From the NCBI GenBank assembly GCA_015478945.1, contig JABUQX010014709.1:1-33002 (forward strand): 33,002 nucleotides of DNA, read 5' to 3'. Numbering within the stretch: the first letter of the stretch is position 1; every line of letters starts with the position of its first letter. Below the pieces are notes generated by a model. The model had not been told where the DNA came from. It worked only from the letters and a program-made list of their open reading frames with translations, and did not search any database. A program made the position numbers and the translations under genes. The DNA is from Trachelipus rathkii. Taxonomy: Eukaryota > Arthropoda > Malacostraca > Isopoda > Trachelipodidae. This document shows, piece by piece, positions 1 to 9,335 of the stretch.

Positions 1-870
1 GTGTCATCTACTTCAATGAATGAATTGTGTTACTATAATTAGAAACCAGCGTCTTCCAAATTCTCCTGCATTATGGCTCTTAGACCTTTTTTGATAATCT
101 AAGAGCAAGAAAAGCCGTTTTCAAAAGCTAACTTGCTTGGAGGGGTTGATCAAGCTAAACAGTAATTGCAGCTTCTTGTACAATGTCTGGATGCTTATCG
201 ATGGCCTCTTCTAATTTAAGCTTCTAAGTTCTATCAATTTTTTCAACTTCTTTCAGGGCAGCAGAGAAATTTTTTAAAGTTATGAACATAAAAAGAACAA
301 GATGAGGAAGGACCCTGACCTTTTTCTTGAACCAGTCGAAGCTTTCGGACTAAACTCTTCAATATCTAGAAGCTTTTCATACTCATCTTCTTGAGCTTCT
401 GAAAAAATGATTGGAGAGGTAGTTATGGGATAGTTGTAGTTTTCATTCACTGTATGCAATATGTTCAGTTGTATTCTTTTCTCTGACTTCTTGCACACCT
501 TTTTATAACAAATGGGCACGTTTGCAAAGTGGCAGAGGTTTAGCTTTTTTGTTTTTGAACTTCATTTAAAGCTGCAAGTGTAGATTGGAATTAATATAAA
601 CAGCAGCTAGTAGAATAACATTGTCAATGAGAGAAATTTCTCTTCGTACCTTGGAGTTTTTTATTATCTTCAGCATCTTAAATATAGATGGGTATAAGTG
701 AAAGGTTGAATTTATTAGAATATAGTCCAAATTGGGAAACATAAGGTGCAGCGTTAAAAAAACTTTCGAAGTTTAACAATGTGCATTTTGTGATGTGGAA
801 ATCGAAAGTGAGTGAACTTGTATGAAGCGATTGAAGTAACTCACAGAGTTCACAATTCATAACTTTTTCA
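1..870 (-). pseudogene. Unrecognised possible broken coding stretch
   Basis: I do not recognise this protein. The clearest open stretch is 280-519 on the minus strand (79 codons). It starts MPICYKKVCKKSEKR and has an acidic middle (SEAQEDEYEKLLDIEEF) followed by a short basic segment. Downstream on the same strand, in another frame, 160-280 reads as a charged, helix-like stretch (LKNFSAALKEVEKIDRT), so one coding unit with a frameshift near 280 is possible. A second open stretch, 678-860, lies upstream on the same strand. The charged, low-hydrophobic composition differs from the random frames nearby, but no family motif is visible. It could be part of a transposon protein or chance. Low certainty. 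Confidence 0.22.
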
Positions 871-903
871 GCTCAAAATTTCCTGACTCCCAATCTTACT
901 ATT

Positions 904-1096
904 TTGAAATTTACGACTCCACTCCGACTCCTTACTCCGGACCTCTTGAAAATTACCGACTCCGACTCCGACTCCGGAACTCCACCCTTTTTCAAAATTT
1001 CCGACTCCGACTCCGATCCGACTACCCCACTCTCTTCAAAACTACCGAACTCCCCGACTCGGCGACTCCGACTCCGACTCCGACTCCACAACCCTG
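904..1096. repeat. GACTCC-based minisatellite with CAGGG-type end
   Basis: The plus strand carries runs of GACTCC arranged in a higher-order unit of about 42-45 bp. Each unit opens with TTSAAAAYT-like sequence followed by several GACTCC copies. Units start near 904, 946, 991 and 1035. The tract ends at 1091-1096 with ACCCTG, so from the other strand it begins CAGGGTTGTGGAGTCGG, which resembles the CAGGG start of hAT-type terminal repeats. Related tracts lie at 15781-15965 and near 18980-19045. The RSRSRS or DSDSDS peptides in its reading frames are translation artefacts. Confidence 0.8.
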
Positions 1097-1149
1097 GTAA
1101 CAACATACCCCCTTCATGGAAAGACCCTAGCGCACTAAGGACTTAGTCC

Positions 1150-2460
1150 CTTTACATCCACCAAGGATTGATTGCTCTAGCCACCTAATATTTACAACTT
1201 TTAGACTACACTCTCATCTAACCGTCCCTTTTCATTTAATATATATTCCTAAATATTTAAACCTTCAGACACTTTGTTCAGTTGCTCACGCAGCCAGCCC
1301 ATGAAGCTTTACACCGAGGGACTGCCCTCCACTCACAACCATAACCTTACTCTTTACATACGTTTACTTTCAAATCCCTCCTTTACACACCCTTGCAGAA
1401 TCTCTCTACCAATCCTCTCAAAACTCTCTTTTCAGATTCACCACACAAAACCCCAAATCATCCAGTATTATATAAGGTAGGGCTAACACATTCCTCTGCC
1501 GCCCCTTACCTCTAAATCTTTCATAACCCCATCATATTACAAATTTGAAATAAACCAAGGAGACATAACACTATCCTGCCTCACTCAGCTATTAATTATT
1601 TAAAAAAATCACACTCCATTTTAAATTTTTACACAAGCTTCACTTCGTATACATACTTTTGATTCCATTCAGAAGCCTACCACAAACACCATATACCACT
1701 AAAACCTGCCATTAGAGCTTCCCTATTAATTTCTATCTATTATTTGCCTGTTGCAAATCCATAAAACCTATTACACACACCCTCATTTCTCAATCATTTG
1801 TTTCAATGGAAAGATTTGATCCATACATCCTCTTCCACCACTTCTAAACGCCCTTGTTCTTCACCAATTCAGTCCTTCAGTCACTCACGCACTTTTTTGA
1901 CCAAAATGCCAGCATATATCTTCCTTACAACACTCAATAAACTAATTTCCTATAATTCCTAACAGTTACCTTTATCTCCCTTACCCTTTTCTAAGGATAA
2001 CTTATTACTGCTCTCCTCCAATCCTCGGAACTATAACCTTCCATAAACGCTTTGTACACAAATTCCATCCATTCAATAAACCATCTCGCCTCCGTTTTCT
2101 TGATCATTTCACCAGTAATTTTTTTATTTTTTTACTTTCTATACCTGCAGATTTTACCATTCTTCAACTTTCTCTCTTACCCATTAACTCCTCCTTACTA
2201 ATAACCTCATCCCAGAAATACCTATCCTATTCCTTCTCTCACCATCAAACCCACACAGAATTCACTATCATCAACCTCTCATTACTGCCAATTTGATGCA
2301 GATTTTTTGAAGTGTTCCTTCCACAGCTTCCACCTCACATCCATTTTCATCAGTTACGAAAGCACCATCCCTTTTCATTATTCTAATCAAGATTCCCCTT
2401 ATTCTCATTCTTAACCTTTACCGCTTCCTTCCAGAAGAGCTTGCCAACTCGCTTGTAAAT
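1150..2460 (-). pseudogene. LINE reverse transcriptase remnant
   Basis: The minus strand carries ordered RT motifs of a non-LTR element: a pre-RT linker near 2340, the IEWMEFVYKAFMEG thumb-like segment near 2070, the FRSGGRGCMDQ motif at about 1850-1790 and FMDLQQA near 1760. The [FY]ADD metal site that should follow near 1480 is not readable in any frame. Many frames are crossed, so this is a dead gene. The surroundings belong to the same LINE copy. Confidence 0.65.
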
Positions 2461-2949
2461 CACTCATTCATCCTCCTTCCAAACCTGTTCATTTTACCTC
2501 TTTTTTCCTCTACGTTATGCATCTTTTAGTGTTCCTTTTTCCTTCTTATATAATTCCAAGCATATTTCTTTTGAAACCTCAACATTATCTTTAGTACATT
2601 TCAACCACGCTCTTTTTTTACTTTTAACTGCTTTGAATCACCCCTCTTCATTCCACCACTTACTGATAACATTTTTACTTGTTACTTTAACACATCAATA
2701 CTTCTTTTGCCACTACTAGCAACCGCTTCCTTCATTTTCTTCCAGATTTGTTCAGTCTTAACTTGATAACCCATTCAACTGATTAATTGCAAGCCTCTTA
2801 AAAATACTTATCCCTTATTACCCTTGTTCACTTAGCTTATCACTCTTAATTTTTACCCACTTCCTTCCTTATCATCTTCCTCTCCATCAAGGCCCCAATA
2901 ACATAATTTAACATAAAACCAGCAAAATGATCGAATTAATCCATTCTTA

Positions 2950-3420
2950 ACCCCTTCAACTGATTTAACGTCCCAATTACATACTCAAACTCTTCTTCTT
3001 CACAACACAAAAAATCGATGGTACTTTTCACTTCGATACCATCTCTTACCTATAACCAACTAGTATACTTATGAATACTGTTGTGTTTAAAGAAAAGTAT
3101 TACTTACACACAATAACCTTCTCCTCACTAGAAATCAATCACCTTCCTACCATTTCCATTTTCTCCCGACACCCCCAAGCCACCTGTTGTACCATCTCTT
3201 TTTTGTGATCACCTATTCAACCATTTAGGTCACCAACATAATCAACTGAAGCTCCTACCACCCCATCCAAAACATGATTCAGATTATCCCAGAAAATCGT
3301 GCTCTCTTCAACAGTTACCCTCAGATGGACCATATGTCACAGCCACACCTTTTCAATCTTAATCTAACCCGTTAGAAAATCTGGTACTCACACAAAACAA
3401 AATCTGCCACAGTTCACTCA
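2950..3420 (-). pseudogene. LINE endonuclease domain remnant
   Basis: On the minus strand an apurinic/apyrimidinic-type endonuclease remnant is visible: EESTIFWDNLNHVLDG, then VGDLNG at 3240-3223 followed after a stop by IGD. In intact LINEs the G-D-[LF]-N motif holds catalytic or metal-binding residues, and the enzyme nicks target DNA to prime reverse transcription. A further piece near 3000-2930 (EEEEFEYVIGTLNQ) continues the region in another frame. Stops and frameshifts interrupt it throughout. The upstream part is lost before the TC and TA repeats at 3575. Confidence 0.6.
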
Positions 3421-3573
3421 TTAGAATTGCAACTTTCCTTCTCTCCCCTTCTCATTCCTTTCAACACCAGCACATACACACATTTCACACCACAACCACT
3501 CATTTTCACCAGTTCATTTCAACAGCGAGCCAAATCCAAATTTAGCCCTTCTAAATACAAATTCCATCAACCC

Positions 3574-3703
3574 TCTTCTCTCTCTCTCTTCTCGTATATA
3601 TATATATATATATAATATATAATATATATATATATATATATAATATATTATATATATACTATATATATATTATATATATATATTATATATATATATTTAT
3701 ATT
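3574..3703. repeat. TC-rich then (TA)n array
   Basis: A short TC run (3574-3592) passes directly into an imperfect TA array with single-base slips (TAATA, TATTA). It separates two LINE fragments. Confidence 0.95.
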
Positions 3704-3895
3704 GCTTATTTACGTCTTACATTACTTCATCAGGTAGGTCTACGGCCTGTCAGTGGAGTCAGCATCGATTTTACGCAAGTCCTTCCAGAAGTACAACCAT
3801 CGCGGGGAGGTCCCAAGTCTTCTCAAGGCTCTCTTCCCACAAATCCCCCACAAAAATTTGCCCTTTTCTAAATACATCCCTCTCCTCTCCTCTCT
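3700..3895 (-). mobile_element. LINE 3'-end fragment, copy 1
   Basis: This block of about 150 bp is a diverged duplicate of 4060-4215. Both contain GTCTACGGCCTGTCAG and GTCAGCATCGATTTT, and both join the TA array through TTTATATTG(G)CTTATTTACG. On the minus strand it corresponds to the last residues of the LINE protein and a very short 3' end. Its right side (3848-3890) also shares a short motif, AAATTTGCCCTT then TCTAAATACA, with 3540-3563, before a TC run. Indels relative to copy 2 disrupt any frame. Confidence 0.65.
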
Positions 3896-4067
3896 CTCTC
3901 CTCCTCTCTCTCTTCTCTCTCTCTCTATTATATATATAATATATTATATATATATAATATAATATATATATATATATATTCATTATATAATTATATATCA
4001 TAATAATATATATATACTATTATAATATATATAAATATATATTATTATATAATATATTTATATTGGC
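3880..4067. repeat. (TC)n followed by (TA)n array
   Basis: A TC microsatellite (about 3880-3927) passes into an imperfect TA array that ends at the 3' junction of LINE copy 2. Confidence 0.95.
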
Positions 4068-4665
4068 TTATTTACGTCTTACATCTTCTCAGGTAGTCTA
4101 CGGCCTGTCAGTTGGAGTCAGCATCGATTTTTACGCAGTCCTTTCCAGAAGATACACCATCAGCGGGAGGTCCAAAGTCTTTCAAGGCTCTTTCCCACAA
4201 TCCCCCATTCTCCCCTCGGCCCCACTTCCACCACTCTCCATTCTCCACCCTCCAAACTCCTACTTGGCCACTTCGTTTCGCCCGGTATCATTGCCATGTG
4301 CCCCACCGCGCAGTAATCGCCGAATTAATATCCTGTTCAACACAGACACCCACCTAACTCTTTCCCTAAACCCACTCGGTTACTCACTCAATCTCGTTCC
4401 TCGTCTCTCCACTATCGTCCCTCAACACCTCTCATTTCACAGTTTCGATCCTCATTTTCCTCCCTTGTTGTTAAGGCTCTATTTTTTGCATCAAATGTCA
4501 ATGTGGGTATCAGTATACTGTCAAATATTATCTTTTTCAACTTTTATTTCCACTCATCCGATTTTTCATATTTGGTTCAAATATTCTCATTGTTCTTTCC
4601 GTGTTTTTTTATGCTTTCCTCCAAACTCCATTACTCATCCTCCCTTACTAGTAAACACTACACCC
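4060..4665 (-). mobile_element. LINE 3'-end fragment, copy 2 (ORF2 C-terminus)
   Basis: On the minus strand 4520-4452 reads DSILIPTLTFDAKNRALT, which matches the conserved post-RT segment of many LINE ORF2 proteins (VPTL.YGSE.WALT type). It is followed in shifting frames by an arginine-rich stretch and then QAVDYLRRCKT just before a stop at 4074-4072. The 3' end is only about 10 nt past the stop and then merges with (TA)n. The plus-strand frame open across 4063-4821 is a shadow of this fragment plus TA repeat. It is 5'-truncated, as usual for LINE insertions, and lacks the RT catalytic core. It may belong to the same family as the larger LINE at 1100-3585. Confidence 0.65.
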
Positions 4666-4711
4666 ACTATATATATATATAATATATATATACTATATAT
4701 ATATTATAATA

Positions 4712-4753
<42 letters not shown>

Positions 4754-4888
4754 ATATATATAATTATATATATATATATATTTATATAACATATATAATA
4801 TATATATATATATATATATAATATAATATATATATATATATACTATATATATATATATATAATATTTAATATATATATATATATATAT
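4666..4888. repeat. (TA)n array
   Basis: Imperfect TA microsatellite of about 220 bp. It abuts the truncated start of the 5' LTR. Confidence 0.95.
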
Positions 4889-5455
4889 GTGTTGTGTACT
4901 CGTAATCACATAGTATAAAATTTATTAAGGATATATGTGAGTGCAGTCCAGACCGATATCCTTCAGAACGGAATTCTTGGTGCGCAGGCTATAATCGAAA
5001 ATCATTGTACCAAAGAAAGTCCTGTGCAAGAGCCGACATAAACTGTTTCATTTCTTTTTTGTATATTATCGAAGGTCCCCAAGGTGACTCTGTTCATCCA
5101 ACGGCTGTGCCTCTAGCAGAGAGGTCAGTAAGGAATAAAGAGCAAAGAGAGTTAACATCTTTGCACTCTCAGGGTGCCCCTTAAAATTGTCACAGGTAAA
5201 TGGAGTCAGATTTTAATAATAGCTTGATATCTTAAAGATTAAACAATTATTTTTGAACATTAGTGAAATATCTTAATTCTGTTTCCTGCATAAATAGTCA
5301 TTAGAAATAAATAATAAAAAAATAAATAAAGAACGCATTTCGCTATTCCAAAACGATTTTATTATTTGCTCATAACAAGGTGATCCGTAAATAAGGCCAA
5401 ATTATAACATTAACATAGATCAGTCTTTTGTTATAGTTTGTTAAACCCAGGTACA
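4889..5455 (+). repeat. 5' LTR, start truncated
   Basis: It aligns with the 3' LTR through shared blocks: ACATAGT.TAAAATTTAT, TCAGAACGGA, AACTGTTT.ATT, GTGACTCTG, GAGTCAGATT, AATAAATAAAGAA, TTTCGCTATTC and GGCCAAATTA. The first 35 bases or so present in the 3' LTR (12975-13009) are missing and (TA)n stands in their place. The end is set at GTACA (5451-5455) because TGG, the usual first bases of a primer binding site, follows one base later. Polyadenylation-type AATAAA near 5323 fits the R region. Confidence 0.85.
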
Positions 5456-5456
5456 G

Positions 5457-5475
5457 TGGCAAATTCCCCTTTGTG
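5457..5475 (+). promoter_or_regulatory. Candidate primer binding site
   Basis: TGGCAAATTCCCCTTTG begins one base after the proposed LTR end. A PBS normally starts TGG, complementary to the CCA end of a tRNA. I cannot name the tRNA from memory. If the LTR ended earlier (5415 or 5422) this assignment would fail. Confidence 0.4.
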
Positions 5476-5790
5476 ATCTGGGGGGCGTATACACAAATAA
5501 ACAAAAGTGTAGGGGTAAGTTGAAAGTGCCAAAAAAAAAATATAGTGCTAAGTGAAGTGATTCATATACTGTGAAAAAAAAAAGAATTAAATAAAGTCAG
5601 TGCGTTGGTACAATAGCTCTCATAAACTTTATTATATAACGAATAGCGTGAAGAATCTCGTTATTGTAAAAGTCGCTAGTCGTTTGAAAAAGACCGCCAT
5701 TTTCTAATAATATCACCGGCGCAAAAAAAAATAAAAAAAATTAAGAAACGCGTTGGAGAGCAGAAGAGACTTTCACATGCCCTGCCATAA
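5476..5790 (+). other. Retrotransposon 5' leader
   Basis: Untranslated leader between the primer site and gag. It has several A-runs and stops in all frames, and no separate feature is seen. The minus-strand frame 5676-5897 is a shadow. Confidence 0.5.
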
Positions 5791-6351
5791 AAAAAAAGAT
5801 CCCCCCCCCGATTTAAGACCGTAAGGGGTAGGGGAAAGTCAAGTACTACCTCAAAAGCATCTGCGAAAACTTCGACCGTTTCTCCCTCTTCCCCCAAATC
5901 TCCTATTAGGAGAGAAGAAAATTCAAATTCGGATGGGGAAGGAAGTCAGGACCTGCACACCCCACTACGAGCAAGATCTGTTACCCCCACAGTCTCTCCC
6001 TCCTTGGTGGAGACTCCAAAGACCAGTCTGCCTATTGGTGCCATTCCAAAGTTAGATGTGCGTAATATAATGACCTGGTTACACACGACTATAACTGTAT
6101 TCAAACTTAATGGGGTAGACGATCCAAAAGAGCGCGTGAGAATATTAGCCTCCGTCCTCCCCCATGATATCGTAGCGACCATCAGATTCCCCTTGGGTGG
6201 GGATTGCTTTCAAAAATTAATTGCTGCTATAGAAGAAGCTTATGCTCCCAATCTGCGAAGTCAAGTCAGAGAGATTTTCAAAAAAAGAAGAAAAAAAGAA
6301 AAATCCTTTGAGGTTACTTTGCGAGAGTTCGTGAGTTTATTGGAAGAATAG
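5791..6351 (+). pseudogene. gag: Gag (capsid) fragment of Ty3/gypsy element
   Basis: Gag forms the internal particle that packages retrotransposon RNA. The frame is open from 5791 (after TAA 5788-5790) to TAG at 6349-6351, about 186 codons. There is no ATG at its head, and the upstream start may be lost to a frameshift. The N-terminus is Ser/Thr/Pro-rich and basic. From about 6031 it shows a capsid-like pattern: IPKLDVRNIMTWLHTTITVF, then a helix rich in R and L (RVRILASVLP), then FQKLIAAIEEAY and LRSQVREIFKKR. After the stop the homology goes on in other frames (GFDLLAENGAPFVQR, then NELFINELSSHVQE, to about 6490), the usual end of the capsid domain. A zinc knuckle is not clearly readable. 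It is the first gene after the leader, as expected. Confidence 0.7.
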
Positions 6352-6490
6352 GATTCGATTTGCTAGCTGAAAACGGTGCGCCTTTTGTTCAACGAACTGT
6401 TTATTAATGAACTCTCATCTCACGTCCAAGAAAGTTAATGACGCTGGCGGACGACAGCAGTCTTTTGAAAAAATTACGAAAGAGCAGATA
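6352..6490 (+). pseudogene. Gag C-terminal continuation, frameshifted
   Basis: Directly after the gag stop, the +2 shifted frame reads RIGFDLLAENGAPFVQR. After another shift at about 6388 it reads NELFINELSSHVQES, then a stop, then MTLADDSSLL. This resembles the C-terminal capsid helices of gypsy Gag proteins, so the frame break at 6349 is a lesion and not the natural end. Confidence 0.55.
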
Positions 6491-7470
6491 AACTTTAAAA
6501 AACTTCATAAGGAATGACTACGGAAACCCCCATGAATATAGAAGGGGGAGAAATATTGGGGGGCGGTAAATCATTTCTCCAAGGAGAACCATTTTCCCGA
6601 CCCAAGAGAGAAAGATCACCTGAGAGCAGTCGAAAATAAAACACATAACAACAACCCACGGGTTCAGGAAGAGGCTAAAATAAAATAAAAGAGTTTCTTT
6701 CGAGGATGAAAGGACCTCTTAGGTCTCTCACCAAGGTAAGCCAGGACAGCTGAGTGAAGCCTTCTGCCAAACCTACGCCGAACAAGAAGGAACAAACCAC
6801 AATCAAAAAGAGAAGAAATGCTCCTATAGAAACGTAGACAAAGGCAGACACCTGTAAAGCACGGAGCTGTTGGGTGAATTGTGTAAGCCCCACGCCAGAT
6901 TCCTACATAGAAGCTACACATTGCCATCAAAAATTTTGTCCTATTATTCGTTTGGTATTCCGCCAAATAGACGAACAAATTAGACAAGCATCTGAATCCT
7001 AGATCCCCATAAGAAGGCAGGGGAAAAACGCATTCAGAACCCCCCTCCCGCGCGGAGTTAGGGGGGGTAAATGATTTTAAATGAAACAGATTCCGTATTT
7101 AATATTGGAGGATTTTGCATGTATTAAATAATTTCTCATATGTCAATCTAGTAGGTTTAATAATAATAATAATCATAATAAAGTATAATTATAATTATAA
7201 TAATAATAGATAATAATAGTAATAATTTAGCTTTGAATAATTTTAAAGGTACTGAGCAAAGAGCCATGGCATGTACAAGGAGGTAATCCTCCTTCCAACG
7301 AAAGCTCTGGAGTGTCCCGATTAAAAAAAACTGATTAAGAGAATCGGATGTGATCATACGATACCCCACGCTGCCTCTAAAGGCGGCTCACAAAATGATC
7401 ATTAAATTACGGGGATGCTCGATACGGAGAAAAGTCCGGTATTAAATAATGATAATGTGATAAATAATGT
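6491..7470 (+). other. Gag-protease interval, decayed, with TAA/ATA microsatellite
   Basis: This stretch should hold the nucleocapsid and start of pol but shows only short frames. A weak cysteine cluster (CKARSCWVNC near 6850-6880) could be a remnant zinc knuckle but does not fit CCHC spacing. The ORFs on the minus strand (6664-6987, 7157-7369) are unconvincing. At 7158-7225 there is an imperfect ATA/TAA microsatellite. Confidence 0.4.
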
Positions 7471-7812
7471 AGGAAATTATAAACTTTATACTATTGTTGA
7501 TAAAATTATCAAAAATTTTATTTTAGATATTTGGTAGTGAGCTCAATTTAATCCCTATAGATGGAGACGATAATATATCGATTATTGGTCAAATTAAAAC
7601 CGCCCAATGATACTGTAATTGACATATACTCTCGCGAAAATGTTTCAATTTCAATTTAAATTTAAAAAGGTTTAAAGAGAACTTATGAAGTGGAATTTTT
7701 AACAACCAGATTACCTATTTGCATCTTAGGAATGCCGTTCCTGAAAAAATTTGCTTTCAATATTAATTTTGAGTTATATACGCTAACAAACACTCAGAGC
7801 AAAGTATGATAT
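7471..7812 (+). pseudogene. Aspartic protease (retropepsin) remnant
   Basis: The retroelement protease cleaves Gag-Pol. At 7517-7555 the sequence reads FILDI, then, after skipping one T in a TTT run, GSELNLIP. This is the D-[ST]-G-[SA] active-site loop with T replaced by I. About 60 codons later, 7708-7809 reads RLPICILGMPFLKKFAFNIN in one frame, the conserved ILG-[DM]-x-[FL] flap-to-C-terminal motif of retropepsins, ending at a TGA. Spacing and order fit a single protease domain of about 100 residues with one or more frameshifts. It lies between gag and RT as in gypsy elements. Confidence 0.6.
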
Positions 7813-8099
7813 AAAATTTATGTGAATAACGCGATTTGTAGGATATTCTTTCACTTTACACTCTCATCTCTCAACTTTTACTAATTCTTCTGTAGTCTTA
7901 ATGAACTTTTTTGGGCATATTCCATTAATAATAATCTTGTAATTGAATTTAAACAGTTGTTTGTAAATTCTTATTTGCCGGAAAATTTTAACGTTCGAGA
8001 AAAGCAGCTTAAAGTTTGGGTCAACTTGTTCAAAGAATTTGGGGGAGGGGAGAACGCGGAGTCGAAACTTAGGAAGAGAAATGGGGGGGAGACCTTTGT

Positions 8100-8979
8100 T
8101 GTACGGGGGAGAGAGGAGACTCACATTCCAACTACTATTTTGATGGAAATAGCTTCCCTTTTTCCTTATAAAGCTAATATAACCGGTCCCCCATAAAACT
8201 TAAACCCCGCCGAATTCCTCATAAACTATTTGAACAAACAAAGAGGGAGTTATTAAATTTACTAAAAGCGAAAGTTTTAAAGAGAGCGCCCTCGCAATGG
8301 AGTTTTCCCATAAGTGCGCTAGCAAAAAATGATGGGTGTGTGTGAGAATTGTGTGTAACTTTAGAAAGCTTAATTCAGTGGCTAAAAATGACGTATTTGC
8401 TATGCCTAATATAAATGACATATTTAGTTCGCTTTCAGCGGACAAAAAATATTAAGAAACTGATTTGACGAACGGCCCTGCAATCAGTTGCCTATTGGCA
8501 AAAGAAGAATTCAAACAACTATTTTAGTATTAGTACAATGGTCGGTAATTTTTCTTTTTATGCAGCTACCCATGGGTTTTAAAAACTCGAGTTCGTGTTT
8601 CTTGAGATTTTTATCTATATTACTTCAAGGCATTCCCGGTGTACACGTTTATCTCGATGACATTTTGATAGGTACTAAAGATTTATCAGACCACGTGGTC
8701 GTACTTAAACAAGTATTTGAGAGAGTAAGCTATTTTAAAATTTGTTTAAATAATGGCCCTTATTTACACAACAATTCAGTTAGAATAACTTTAAATAAAA
8801 GGGTTAACACATCACAGTCACAGAAATCAATGATATTGATTATTATGTCAGAAGAGGGTATTTCACCATTGTCGGAAAAAGTTAGGGATATAATTAATGT
8901 TCTTCCGCACCTTCGAACCTATAAAAAAGTGTGTTCATTTGTCCATAAGCAGCGTAGGAATTTTCATTTTATCGCCTAA
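8100..8979 (+). pseudogene. pol: Ty3/gypsy reverse transcriptase remnant
   Basis: RT copies element RNA into DNA. The region starts with NITGPP near 8170-8193. A frameshift leads into IKLKPRRIPHKLFEQTKREL and PISALAKNDGCV (to about 8342). A second frameshift leads to RIVCNFRKLNSVAKNDVF and MPNINDIFSSL, which end at a stop near 8454. The long frame 8488-8979 then carries LPMGFKNSS and the catalytic HVYLDDILIG box, with YLDD at 8650-8661, followed by VFERV and SEEGISPLSEKVRDI, the connection to RNase H. The motif order is the standard gypsy RT fingers, palm and thumb. The YxDD box is intact but the protein is split over at least four frames. The minus-strand ORF 8200-8445 is a shadow. Confidence 0.9.
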
Positions 8980-9084
8980 ACAACATCCTCATGCTTCACA
9001 CAATCTAACGCACCTTTACGTATAGATTAATTAAATGAAAAGAAAGCTCTAATAAAAAGAAAATCACGTGGTCCACCTGCTGCC

Positions 9085-9335
9085 TGAAAAAGTCGCTTTT
9101 TAGATATAAAACAAGCCATTCGTCACGCCTCACAACTTAGGTTCCCGGCCATTGACATGCCTCTTCAAGTTTACATCTATGCCAAAATAGATAAAGCTTT
9201 TAAGTAAAGTAATCATGTTGAACATGAAGGATGGAACCCTTTTGTTTTTTATTAGTGTCTTTTAATGCAACGGAAAAACGATATTTGCCAGAATAAGCTT
9301 TTATTGGGATTAACAAAATTATATTTAAACGTAGA
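9085..9335 (+). pseudogene. RNase H domain remnant
   Basis: RNase H removes the RNA template after reverse transcription. At 9097-9206 one frame reads FLDIKQAIRHASQLRFPA, the conserved stretch at the RT to RNase H join (A.K.AI..A..L.FPD type), then a tract where the catalytic TDAS would be expected but YIYAKID is found. At 9258-9333 another frame reads SFNATEKRYLPE, a stop, then AFIGINKIIF, matching the EKRY...E.EALA motif of gypsy RNase H. The catalytic residues are not convincingly kept. Confidence 0.6.

Larger units (their letters stand above)
1100..3585 (-). mobile_element. Degenerate LINE (non-LTR retrotransposon), EN plus RT traces
   Basis: Read on the minus strand this block holds a broken ORF2-type protein in several frames. 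Near 3300-3210 there is an APE-like endonuclease signature (FWDNLNHVLDG, then VGDLNG). Near 2340-2300 is the KRDGAFVTDENG linker seen before LINE RT domains. At about 2110-2020 come IEWMEFVYKAFMEG and EDWRRAVI. At 1860-1790 is FRSGGRGCMDQIFPLKQMI, and near 1760 FMDLQQA, which keeps the first RT aspartate. After 1500 a DGVMKDLEV segment precedes the degraded metal-site region, and NEKGRLDESV follows near 1220. The order EN then RT is that of APE-type LINEs. Frames change every 50-150 bases, so it cannot be active. It stops in the post-RT region at about 1100, next to the GACTCC tract. The clade is not assignable from this reading. Confidence 0.75.

Noticed and set aside
904..1096. Telomere-like or RNA-templated hexamer array
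   Set aside because: GACTCC does not match known arthropod telomere repeats (TTAGG), the tract is short and internal, and it has a 44-bp higher-order unit.
873..1146. RSRSRS / ESESES-type frames resembling an SR protein
   Set aside because: They come from the GACTCC hexamer repeat read in different frames on both strands, not from a gene.
4063..4821. 252-codon plus-strand frame
   Set aside because: It is antisense to the LINE C-terminus and runs into TA repeat, giving Y/I runs. The meaningful reading is on the minus strand.
5415..5422. 5' LTR ending at ATTAACA (5415) or AGATCA (5422)
   Set aside because: Both end in CA, but no TGG primer site follows either. GTACA at 5455 followed by G and TGGCAAATTCC fits better, though it is not proven.
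6664..6987. 107-codon minus-strand frame with hydrophobic stretches
   Set aside because: It lies antisense inside the gypsy gag-protease interval. No motif supports it, and its overlapping second minus frame is equally long and unsupported.
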